From Candidatus Thiomargarita nelsonii (GTDB lineage Bacteria; Pseudomonadota; Gammaproteobacteria; Beggiatoales; Beggiatoaceae), in NCBI GenBank assembly GCA_000785145.2, contig JSZA02000011.1:1-64000 (forward strand): 64,000 bases of DNA, read 5' to 3'. The position numbers were made by a program, and so were the translations under genes. Of the stretch, positions 48,707 through 56,924 are shown in pieces. The notes beneath the pieces were generated by a model. It was not told the DNA's origin. It saw only the letters and a list, made by a program, of their open reading frames with translations, and did no database searches. The stretch's first letter is position 1, and each line of letters begins with the position of its first letter.

Positions 48707-49295
48707 ATGATGTATCGCAACCAACTGGTTTACGGCTTCCATGGTATTGATAAAGACATTGGTTTACGGATTCTGAGTCACGAACAAGAGTTTAAACGTA
48801 GTAATAACCGATATGATTGGTTAGGTGAAGGCATAAAACAATCTCGCCAGAGCCTGGCAATATGCTGAAACCGCAATAAAAATAAAAAATAGCTCTATAA
48901 AAACGCCTTATGTTTTAGGTGCCATTTTAGAGCTTGGTAATTGTTTAGACCTTTTAAATCAAGAGCACTTAGCTCTTCTGGAAAAATCATATGATTTATT
49001 GAAAAAAGGTTTATTAGCAGAAGGAAAACCATTGCCGAAAAATACCGGCTTCAATAAAAATGACTTTGATTTCAAGAAACGGCAATTAGATTGTGCCGTG
49101 ATTCGTATGGCGCATAGCTATATGCAGACATCTCAGGGCACTCATTTTGATTCAGTCCGAGCGGCTTTTTGGGAAGGTGATGAACTCTATGAGGGAGCGG
49201 GTTTTAGAAAACAAAATCATATACAAATTGCTATATTGAATCCGAATTGTATCAAAGGGGTTTTCTTGCCAAGGGATAAAGTTTCATATCCCTAG
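48707..49295 (+). pseudogene. Second ART-like gene, inactivated at the YFWE motif
   Basis: Start MMYRNQLVYGFHGID...YDWLGEGI, then a stop. Continuing in another frame: NNLARAWQYAETAIK, ...VLGAILELGNCLDLL, FDSVRAAFWEGDELYEGAGF, NHIQIAILNPNCIKGVFLP. Compared with 14214, about 11 bases that should code YFWE are missing at about 48835, which shifts the frame. All other blocks match the intact copy. Confidence 0.8.
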
Positions 49296-49581
49296 AACCT
49301 TACCACCTATCAGTTTATCGATAAGTTATGAATTGCGTCGAAACGAAGTAACGCTAGTAAATGACAGACAAGATTTCTGTAAAATATTTCTCAATGTTGC
49401 CTTTATTTGTTATTATCGCCGCAGAATTTATGGCTCTCAATTTCAGCTTGATAACTGATAACTGATAACGATAGCAAGTTTTGCATTTGGAGCCTATTAC
49501 GTTGAGCAAATTTGATTTGACGTCTTATGCAATTTTTATAGCTACAAGTTATCAGTTATCGGTAATCACTATTTTTTTTTC

Positions 49582-50156
49582 TTGAAAAATGATTTTGATG
49601 ATAAGCCAACAAGCGATGAATTAGTCTTTACAGGGCTAAAAAAATCCTACGCCGTGGGCGAAACAGTCAAACTCGACTTAGAAGCGCATCTCACCGCCAA
49701 TAGCCGTTTTGATCGCGCAGACTTGTGGGTAGCTATTGAACTGCCCAGCTCCGACTTCCTGTTTATGACGGCTATGCCCTTTGATCCATTCAGCCTGACA
49801 CCACAACACTTTAGAAACTCAGTAGAAAACGCCGAAGCGATATATCACTTATTACAATTTCCAGTGCCAGCGGGTATAGGGCAATGCCATTAAGTTAAGC
49901 TTTTTTGTAGGGTGGGTAGAGCTTCGCTGCACCCACCAAATCGTTGAAACGAAGATCCGGGCGTAAATTTATAACAATGGTGGGTTTCGCTCTACCCACC
50001 CTACAAGATTTCTTAACTTAATGGCATTGGGGTATAGGGGGAGAATACACATTTTATGCCGCCTATATCGAAGAGGGTAAAAATCCCATCACGGACGGTC
50101 TTTTTGTACTGGTGTCCAATCTTGCGGTCGCAGAGACGGTTTTAAGCGATCAGTAA
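49582..50156 (+). pseudogene. C-terminal domain of a large envelope protein, cut by MITE copy 4
   Basis: Reads LVFTGLKKSYAVGETVKLDLEAH...DLWVAIELPSSDFLFMT..FPVPAGIG, then the MITE. After precise removal the frame continues GEYTFYAAYIEEGKNPITDGLFVLVSNLAVAETVL and stops at 50154-50156. This beta-sandwich-like domain ('DLWVA...LFMT...YTFYA-Y-EEGKNP') ends many large surface or caspase-type proteins of sulfur bacteria. The upstream part of any parent gene is replaced by a duplicated promoter-like region, so it is a fragment even without the MITE. Confidence 0.75.
49882..50029. repeat. MITE, CAATGCC family, copy 4
   Basis: 148 bp with CAATGCCATTAAGTTAAG ends, core as in copies 1 and 3. Duplication GGGTATAGGG at 49872-49881 and 50030-50039. 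Confidence 0.93.
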
Positions 50157-50441
50157 CATGTCAGCAGCGTAGAGAGTGTCCGACGCACATTTTTACCACG
50201 CACTGTTAATCTAATGCAGGACAGTGTTTGCAACCCCGTCCGTAATGTTTCGGTCCAGAAACGTGAAACGTTACGAACGGGATTGCAAATCCCGTCCGGC
50301 TAAAACAATAACTACAACTCACGTAGTTATTGATTTTTACTTATCCGATCGATAACCCTGAGTACAACGGATTTGGGGAATAAACGGATTAAATCATTCA
50401 GTGTTTTAAATCCGTTTAATCCCCAAATATCCCAATCCCAA
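50157..50441. repeat. Gap with two palindromic repeats
   Basis: A dyad around 50224-50320 (GCAACCCCGTCCG / GGGATTGCAAATCCCGTCCG) and an imperfect GTACAAC-type element (about 50359-50428, GGGGAATAAACGGATT / AATCCGTTTAATCCCC). No gene seen. Confidence 0.65.
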
Positions 50442-50564
50442 ATGCTCGAACACGCCCGCATCAACAAAGAGTTGATGTCGCTGTTTGGTATCGACGGCAA
50501 CATGCAAACCCTGGCCCTCAACAACGCCATGCCTCTGAAAGAGTTCGGAGTCAATATGCTATAA
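50442..50564 (+). pseudogene. Antirepressor fragment
   Basis: MLEHARINKELMSLFGIDGN then MQTLALNNAMPLKEFGVNML and stop. The second half equals the middle of the KilA-N pseudogene at about 46122-46203 almost base for base. A third piece of the same gene family, cut by the element at 50581. Confidence 0.8.
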
Positions 50565-50580
50565 ACTTGGGGCGTTAATG

Positions 50581-50744
50581 GTGAGTACAACGAATGGATG
50601 ACAACTACCCCTCAAAAAATTATTCCTTGAATTATTTGTTCTCCTCGATTGGTTGTACTCTTAATTAATGTTGTTTGATGGTGACAACAAATAATTTATT
50701 GAGTCTTTTGTTTTTATTCGTTGTCATCCATTCGTTGTACTCAC
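50581..50744. repeat. Inverted-repeat element, GTGAGTACAACGAATGG ends
   Basis: 24-bp perfect terminal repeats (50581-50604, 50721-50744). It overlaps the coaX 3' end and supplies its stop codon. Confidence 0.85.
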
Positions 50745-51473
50745 CACAGCCTTAATTCCCTGTAAGACCAAATCGGGGACATATCGATAAGTTCTATTTA
50801 ATAATGGCTCAAGTGCTGGAACACTGCCCCCTGTGAGTATCAACTTTAGTGAATAACCTTGCTTTTCAAAATGACCTATCACATATTCCAACAAGCCTAT
50901 CACCGCATATAAAATACCCAAGCTAATACCAGTCTGAGTATCCTGTGCTAAGAATGCCTGTTTATCGCGATCCTGTAGCGTTTGATTGACTTGTATTTGA
51001 GTATTACTTAATAAGGCATTGTGCATAGTCGTCACGCCTGGCATGATAATGCCGCCTTGATGATGACCATTAAGCACGTCTAAGGTAATGGCTGTGCCAC
51101 AATCAACCACACAAACTGGCCCTTTTTCTAAGTGATGGGCACCAATCAGGGCGAGCCAGCGATCAACGCCTAATTGTTTGGGATTATCATAAGCGTTTTT
51201 GATTCCACATTCATAGCGAGATGTTTTTATAAAAGTCGGATTCAGTTCCCAATGGGTTTTCATCCAATGGGAGAGGATTTCAGCTTTTTGGGCACCCGCT
51301 ACGTTGGATACCCAGATACCTTGAGAAGGCACGTCAAGTTTGAGCCATGCCTGTGTTAATAGATTATCTAAACTATCACTTTGATAGGGGATAGCTTGTT
51401 GGGCACTGAGCCGTTTTTGTTTTAGGCTCGCCCATTTGATGGCACTATTGCCCATGTCGATTAAAAGCTTCAT
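50724..51473 (-). CDS. coaX: Type III pantothenate kinase
   Basis: 249 aa from MKLLIDMGN. DMGNSAIKWA (phosphate loop), DRWLALIGA, VVDCGTAITLDVLN (catalytic Asp) and GGIIMPG are conserved. First step of CoA synthesis, pantothenate to phosphopantothenate. The last residues (STTNG) and stop are coded by the arm of the element at 50581, so a few native C-terminal residues are replaced; the core is complete. A fragment copy is at 48040. Confidence 0.92.
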   Translation of the reverse strand: MKLLIDMGNSAIKWASLKQKRLSAQQAIPYQSDSLDNLLTQAWLKLDVPSQGIWVSNVAGAQKAEILSHWMKTHWELNPTFIKTSRYECGIKNAYDNPKQLGVDRWLALIGAHHLEKGPVCVVDCGTAITLDVLNGHHQGGIIMPGVTTMHNALLSNTQIQVNQTLQDRDKQAFLAQDTQTGISLGILYAVIGLLEYVIGHFEKQGYSLKLILTGGSVPALEPLLNRTYRYVPDLVLQGIKAVVSTTNG

Positions 51474-51512
51474 AGATACTTCGTTACTTCGTCTCACCTG
51501 TTAATGACTTAG

Positions 51513-52037
51513 CTAATTCAATAAGTTGTTGATTTTTATTATTTTTGCTACCAACATAGCTGATAAAATCGTAATAATTTCTAAAACGTCTTGCGCAAGT
51601 TCTTCTTCAAAAGATAAATTTTCACCCTTGTTAATAATAACCACTTCTACCTGTCGTGCTTCACATAGAGCGAAAACGAGTTCTGAACCAAAGCGTAATA
51701 ATCTATCTTTATGAGTTAGAACTAATCTAGTTATTTGACCTTCTAAAATGAGGTCTAATAATCTACGAAGACCTTTTTTGTTGTAGTTCATTCCAGAACC
51801 AAGGTCTTTTATTATTTCAGGTTGCCATCCTTTTTGAGCACAAAAGAGCGATAAGATTTCAATTTGTCTCTTGAGGTCATCTTTTTGATCGCGACTAGAA
51901 ACTCTTGCCTCGGATCGAGTCCCACCAGCGGTTTTTCTATCTGGGAGTAATTGTCCATCCTCTTCCCATTTCCTTAAAGTTTGAGTAGTTACTCCTAAAG
52001 CTGTCGCAGCTTCACCTATTTTGACTAACTTAACCAT
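51513..52037 (-). pseudogene. IS607-type serine recombinase (TnpA) relic
   Basis: 174 aa. MerR-like HTH (KIGEAATALGVTTQTLRKWEEDG) and serine-resolvase core (ARVSSRDQKDDLKRQ, DLGSGMNYNKKGLRRLLDLI, THKDRLLRFGSELVF). The link GGTRSEARVSS lacks about 20 residues normally found between HTH and the catalytic VSS. The C-terminal end is replaced too (LVAKIIKINNLLN). No tnpB follows. Active IS607 elements encode TnpA plus TnpB, so this is probably dead. Confidence 0.82.
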
Positions 52038-52111
52038 AAACGTTGACTCCGTTTGAAATAGTGCTGCATACTATCAGATAGTAAGTACCTTCCCAAGAAT
52101 TTTTATGTATT

Positions 52112-52172
52112 TTGGAGTCCAAAGCGGCAGCGTAAGGACGTGGGTTTCCAAAGCTAAAGCTTTGGACTCCAA
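52112..52172. repeat. TTGGAGTCCAAAGC palindrome, split
   Basis: TTGGAGTCCAAAGC... and ...AAAGCTTTGGACTCCAA arms separated by about 28 extra bases. Together with 52038-52229 no gene is seen. Confidence 0.7.
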
Positions 52173-52229
52173 TATCTCCGATAATTCATGGTTCAGTACT
52201 TATTAGATTATTCAACAGTGTTATTAGCC

Positions 52230-53480
52230 CTACATTTCTGTTTTATCCAAAATAATTGTCAACAAGCGCTCCAACGCTCCCCGATTTTTTTCCACAAACA
52301 AACGCCCATTCTCCCCCGTTTCCTTTTTAAGCTTGGCATCACCTAAATACACCCCAACCGCCTCCACTAAATCAGCCCCATTATTCACCTGTCGAGCCGC
52401 CTGCGCCTCTAACAATTGACGACAAATTTCTGCACATTCAAAAACATGAGGACCCATAATAACGGGTAAACTCACGGCAGCCGGCTCCAATAAATTATGC
52501 CCGCCAATCGGTACTAAAGTACCCCCGACAAAGGCGACATCACAAGCCGCATAAAGCAAAGGCAAATCGCCCATCGTATCACCTAAATAAATCTCAATTT
52601 CTGTATTGACATTGCCTTCACTACGTCTAGCGACAACAAATCGCTTGCACAAAGCCGCAACACGATTAAAACGCTCAGGGTGACGTGGCACTAATACGAG
52701 CAATAAATCCTGAAACTCCTCTTTTAATTGAGAAAAAGCATCAAGCACCGCCTCTTCTTCACCTTCATGGGTACTTGCCGCAATCCACACGGGACGATTT
52801 ATTCCCCATTGCTGGCGTAATTCTGCCGCTTTTTCAGAAAAATTGGCTGGTAAACGGCTATCAAATTTGATACTCCCAGTCGCCTGTACCTTTGAAGGCG
52901 CTGCGCCTAATTCAATAAAACGCCCTGCATCCACTTGCGTTTGAGCCGCCACAACGGTCACATTGGACAACATTTGTCGCGTCAAACCAGCAATCCGTTG
53001 ATAACCCGCCGCAGAATTGGCCGATAATCTCGCGTTGGCGAGTATCACAGGAATGCGGCGTTGTTGACAGGCATGTAATAAATTAGGCCATAATTCCGTT
53101 TCCATGATAATGAGCAAACGCGGTTGCACACGCCCTAAAAAGCGTGCCATAGCCCCGGGTAAATCGTAAGGTAAATAAAGATGACAGACACTATCACCAA
53201 AGACTTCACGCACTCGTTGAGAGCCAGTCGGCGTCATCGTTGTCACCAGTATAGTTTGAAAACGGGTACGCAAAGCTCGGATGAGTGGCACGGCGGCTTG
53301 TACTTCTCCCATTGAAACCGCATGTATCCACAGGCTTTGTTGAACGGGTAATGCTGGACCAAAAGAAAAACGTTCTGACCAGCGTTGCCAATAAGCAGGG
53401 GCTCGCACTCCGCGCCAAAGTAGGCGCAACAGTACAAAGGGGATGATTAAGTAAAAAATAAAACTGTAAATAAAACGCAT
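52230..53480 (-). CDS. waaA: Kdo transferase
   Basis: 416 aa from MRFIYSFIFYLIIPFVLL. N-terminal membrane anchor, then SLWIHAVSMGEVQAAVPLI, TTMTPTGSQRV, IMETELWPNLLHAC, LANARLS, WIAASTHEGEEE and FVGGTLVPIGGHNLLEPA, the GT30 motifs. Adds Kdo to lipid A precursor at the inner membrane, so the cell makes LPS. A palindrome of the GGAGTCCAAAG family lies just upstream (53505-53531). Confidence 0.95.
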   Translation of the reverse strand: MRFIYSFIFYLIIPFVLLRLLWRGVRAPAYWQRWSERFSFGPALPVQQSLWIHAVSMGEVQAAVPLIRALRTRFQTILVTTMTPTGSQRVREVFGDSVCHLYLPYDLPGAMARFLGRVQPRLLIIMETELWPNLLHACQQRRIPVILANARLSANSAAGYQRIAGLTRQMLSNVTVVAAQTQVDAGRFIELGAAPSKVQATGSIKFDSRLPANFSEKAAELRQQWGINRPVWIAASTHEGEEEAVLDAFSQLKEEFQDLLLVLVPRHPERFNRVAALCKRFVVARRSEGNVNTEIEIYLGDTMGDLPLLYAACDVAFVGGTLVPIGGHNLLEPAAVSLPVIMGPHVFECAEICRQLLEAQAARQVNNGADLVEAVGVYLGDAKLKKETGENGRLFVEKNRGALERLLTIILDKTEM

Positions 53481-53613
53481 CAATTTTTGCAACTTTTTAA
53501 TGTATTTTGGAGTCCAAAGCTTTAGCTTTGGATTTATAATATCAGCTTGCAAAAAAGCAAGCTATATGATCTAATATTTCTTAAAAGAACCTGTTTAAAA
53601 AAGAGGTGAAACC

Positions 53614-53817
53614 ATGAAATTAGTAGGTGGATTAGTCTGTTTAACAAGTGGATTAATATTTATAATAATTGGTGGGATCTTATCTATTTTTGCCAATGTG
53701 CAAACTTATGTTTGGATTATCATGCTCGTTCTAGGATTTTTGTTGATGTTTAGTAGTGGATATAGTACGAGAGAGGAGGATGATAATGAACAATATGCAC
53801 TTGATCGTCCAAGATAA
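53614..53817 (+). CDS. Small two-helix membrane protein
   Basis: 67 aa: two hydrophobic stretches (LVCLTSGLIFIIIGGILSI and YVWIIMLVLGFLLMFSSG) and a short acidic tail. RBS AAAGAGGTG. The final residues (ALDRPR) and TAA come from a GTCCAAGATAAATCTTGGAC dyad. Not recognised. Confidence 0.55.
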   Translation: MKLVGGLVCLTSGLIFIIIGGILSIFANVQTYVWIIMLVLGFLLMFSSGYSTREEDDNEQYALDRPR

Positions 53818-53844
53818 ATCTTGGACTCCTAAACTCTTGAAATA

Positions 53845-54993
53845 ATGAAAATTCCATCAGTACAAACGATGATCAGCGAATTAATTGCAATTCCATCAGT
53901 GAGTTGTGTTAATCCCGCCCAAGATCAAAGTAATCAAGCCGTCGTTGAGCGACTCGCCACTTGGTGCAACGACTTAGGCTTTAACTGTGAAATTTTGCCC
54001 GTTCCTGATCATCCCGGCAAATTCAATTTGATCGCGACATTGGGCACTGGCAAAGATGGCTTAGTCTTAGCAGGGCATACAGACACAGTCCCTTATGACG
54101 CTGGGCGTTGGCAACATGATCCATTTCGTCTCACAGAAGCCGACAATCGTTTATATGGATTGGGCACGGCGGATATGAAAGGCTTTTTTGCCCTTGCACT
54201 GGCTGCCATTTCCTCGGGGATACATTTAGCTCAACCTTTAACCATACTCGCGACTGCCGATGAAGAATGTACAATGTCTGGGGCGCGTGCCCTACTGGCT
54301 GCTGGACAACCTCAAGCACGTTATGCCGTGATAGGAGAGCCGACGGGATTACGTCCAGTGCGTATGCACAAAGGGATTTTCATGGAAGCCATCCATTTAC
54401 GCGGACAAAGTGGACATTCAAGTGATCCCAGTTTGGGCAACAATGCCTTAGAAGGTATGTATCAAGTTGTCGGAGACTTAATAAAATGGCGCAAACAATT
54501 GCAAGCCGCCCATATTAACCCATTATTTCAGGTGCCAGTACCAACAATGAATTTGGGACATATTCACGGCGGTGATAATCCTAATCGTATTTGTGGCGAA
54601 TGTGAATTGCATATTGATTTGCGCCCATTACCGGGTATGGATGTGGGAGAATTACGGACAAAACTCCGACAACGTGTGCAACACATTTTAGAAGACAGTG
54701 GATTAGAGATAGAATTTGTCCCCCTATTTGAGGGCATCCCTGCGATGGAAACGCCCGCCCAAGCCGACATTGTTCAAGTCGCACAAGATTTGACAAAGCA
54801 CACAGCCGGGGCAGTGGCTTTTGGAACTGAGGCACCATTTTTAAAAGCTTTAGGTATGGAGACGATTATATTAGGTCCTGGCGATATTGAGCAGGCACAT
54901 CAACCTGATGAATTTATTGCCTTAGATCGCTTGCAACCCATGATGGACATTTTAAGGCAGTTGATACAACATTATTGTGTTTGTCCAAGATAA
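53845..54993 (+). CDS. argE: Acetylornithine deacetylase
   Basis: 382 aa, M20 metallopeptidase fold. LAGHTDTVPYD (metal His, Asp), GLGTADMKGFFA, ATADEECTMSGAR (catalytic Glu), GEPTGLRPVRMHKG, LRGQSGHSSDP and FGTEAPFLKALG are in place. Frees ornithine from N-acetylornithine. argA lies 500 bp on, so the start and the deacetylation step of arginine synthesis are close. A gap of 27 nt follows the previous gene with a dyad. Confidence 0.93.
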   Translation: MKIPSVQTMISELIAIPSVSCVNPAQDQSNQAVVERLATWCNDLGFNCEILPVPDHPGKFNLIATLGTGKDGLVLAGHTDTVPYDAGRWQHDPFRLTEADNRLYGLGTADMKGFFALALAAISSGIHLAQPLTILATADEECTMSGARALLAAGQPQARYAVIGEPTGLRPVRMHKGIFMEAIHLRGQSGHSSDPSLGNNALEGMYQVVGDLIKWRKQLQAAHINPLFQVPVPTMNLGHIHGGDNPNRICGECELHIDLRPLPGMDVGELRTKLRQRVQHILEDSGLEIEFVPLFEGIPAMETPAQADIVQVAQDLTKHTAGAVAFGTEAPFLKALGMETIILGPGDIEQAHQPDEFIALDRLQPMMDILRQLIQHYCVCPR

Positions 54994-55037
54994 ATCTTGG
55001 ACTCCTATAGGAGTCCAAAATTTATTTTGGGCGAGTC

Positions 55038-55364
55038 CTAAAGTGAAGCGAGCCTTAAATGCTCATCTTGCAAAATATGATACAGTGCGTTATTTCTAGC
55101 GAGATCAATATCTTTCACATCGGATAGTTCTCGCTCTTGCTTAAGCTCTTCATGCGTAAAATACAATTCCTCTCTCAAGCGTAAATTTTCGGCTTTCAAT
55201 TGCGAATTTTCCTTTTGCAATAGTGACTTTTCCTCTTGCAAATGTGATTTATCAATTCGCAATCGTGAGACATCCGTTCTCAAGCGAGCATTTTCCTCTC
55301 TCAAATGGGAATCATGATTATCCAAACGACGATGAATTATGGGTATCGGCGTTTTAACTGTCAT
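55038..55364 (-). CDS. Small coiled-coil protein
   Basis: 108 aa, heptads throughout (LREENARLRTDVSRL, LQEEKSLLQKENSQLKAENL). Not recognised; lies opposite to and between argE and argA. Confidence 0.6.
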   Translation of the reverse strand: MTVKTPIPIIHRRLDNHDSHLREENARLRTDVSRLRIDKSHLQEEKSLLQKENSQLKAENLRLREELYFTHEELKQERELSDVKDIDLARNNALYHILQDEHLRLASL

Positions 55365-55509
55365 GGTAGTTATCCTTTTTTAGCTTTTATAATAATTAAA
55401 TTTATAATCAGATTGCGTAATAGCACCCACAATTGTTTGGGCACTATCAATGACAGTATTAACCGTTTTTCAGCAATCGTCAAATATTTAGTCAAAAAAA
55501 ATTTTGAAA

Positions 55510-56826
55510 ATGAGTGAAAGTACTAATAAAAATATAACAAAATCCTTTGTTGACTGGTTTCGCAGTGCCGCCCCTTATATCCATGCCCATCGTGGGAGTA
55601 CTTTTATAATTTCCATTGGAGGTGAAGCGGTACAAGCGCCCCATTTTTCTAATCTGATTCATGATATTGCCTTACTGAACAGTTTAGGCATACGGATAGT
55701 GCTCGTCTATGGCATCCGTCCACAAATTGAACGCCGTTTAAAAAAACGTGAATCACGTTATGTTAATGGCACACGTATTACTGATGAAATCGCACTTTGT
55801 TGTGTTAAGGCAGCCTGTGGAGAAGTTCACACTGAAATTGAAAGCCTTTTATCAATGGGATTGAGTAATTCTCCAAGCTCTTATGAAACGATAGGCACAG
55901 CATCAGGTAATTTTATTACAGCCCGCCCGGTGGGCGTGCGTGATGGAGTGGACTATTGTTACACGGGGGAAATCCGTCGCGTTGATGCCACTGCCATTAG
56001 GCGTAGGCTTGATGAAGACAACATCGTACTGATACCGCCGATTGGTTATTCTCCCACAGGAGAAAGTTTTAATTTACTCACAGAAGAGGTTGCAAGTGCG
56101 GTTGCCATTGCGCTTGGTGCTGCAAAATGGCTCTATTTGATAGAAAATGAGGGTATATTTGATAGCACGGGGCAATTGGTACGGCAATTAACCTTGCTTG
56201 AAGCTTTGGAAAATGCACATTATAAAAGACAAATTTCTAAATCTGTGTTACAGGCTTGTCAAAACGGTGTACAACGAGTGCAGCTCGTTTCGCGGCAAAC
56301 TGAGGGGGCTTTGTTGCTAGAATTATTTACGCGTGATGGGATAGGCACACTCATTAGCACTAATCCTTTTGAACATATCCGCAAAGCCACTATAAATGAT
56401 GTCGGCGGCGTGCTTGCACTGATTCAACCTTTAGAGGAGGCAGGGATTTTGGTACGCCGCTCGCGTGAAAAATTGGAAATGGAGATCGAGCATTTTACGG
56501 TGCAAGAAAGAGATGGTATGATTATTGCGGGTGCCGCTTTGTATCCTTTTGTGCAAGAAAAAATGGCGGAATTAGCTTGTTTAGCGGTGCATAGCGATTA
56601 TCATGGTGCGGATCGAGGCGGTGCTTTGCTGGCTTTTTTGGAACGCGAGGCACATCAAACTGGGATTACCCAGATTTTTGTGCTGACAACTCGCACCGCC
56701 CATTGGTTTCAAGAAAGGGGATTTGTAGCCGCTGATTTGGATTCATTGCCAGTTAAACGACGTACTTTATATAACTACCAACGCAATTCTAAAGTATTTG
56801 TAAAACACTTAAGTACTGAACCATAA
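55510..56826 (+). CDS. argA: N-acetylglutamate synthase
   Basis: 438 aa from ATG 55510 (a TTG 6 nt upstream is in frame). Amino-acid kinase-like N-terminal domain (TFIISIGGEAVQ, LVYGIRPQIERRL, RRVDATAIRRRLD, GYSPTGESFNLLTEEVA) and C-terminal GNAT domain (MAELACLAVHSDYHGADRGGALL, TTRTAHWFQERGF). First step of arginine synthesis from glutamate and acetyl-CoA. Confidence 0.95.
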   Translation: MSESTNKNITKSFVDWFRSAAPYIHAHRGSTFIISIGGEAVQAPHFSNLIHDIALLNSLGIRIVLVYGIRPQIERRLKKRESRYVNGTRITDEIALCCVKAACGEVHTEIESLLSMGLSNSPSSYETIGTASGNFITARPVGVRDGVDYCYTGEIRRVDATAIRRRLDEDNIVLIPPIGYSPTGESFNLLTEEVASAVAIALGAAKWLYLIENEGIFDSTGQLVRQLTLLEALENAHYKRQISKSVLQACQNGVQRVQLVSRQTEGALLLELFTRDGIGTLISTNPFEHIRKATINDVGGVLALIQPLEEAGILVRRSREKLEMEIEHFTVQERDGMIIAGAALYPFVQEKMAELACLAVHSDYHGADRGGALLAFLEREAHQTGITQIFVLTTRTAHWFQERGFVAADLDSLPVKRRTLYNYQRNSKVFVKHLSTEP

Positions 56827-56837
56827 GTTTTCCAGTC

Positions 56838-56912
56838 TTTTGGAGTCCAAAGCTTCAGCTTTGGATGTGAGAAAAAAACAACAGTCCAAAGCTAAAGCTT
56901 TGGACTCCAAAA
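56838..56912. repeat. Two TTGGAGTCCAAAGC palindromes between convergent genes
   Basis: TTTGGAGTCCAAAGCTTC... and ...AAAGCTTTGGACTCCAAA; likely to act as terminators for both argA and the fimX-like gene. Confidence 0.75.
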
Positions 56913-56924
56913 TCTCCGCTCTTA

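Noticed and set aside
50157..50330. Riboswitch or small RNA in the GCAACCCCGTCCG palindrome
   Set aside because: Simple inverted repeat without a downstream gene start or a known aptamer pattern.
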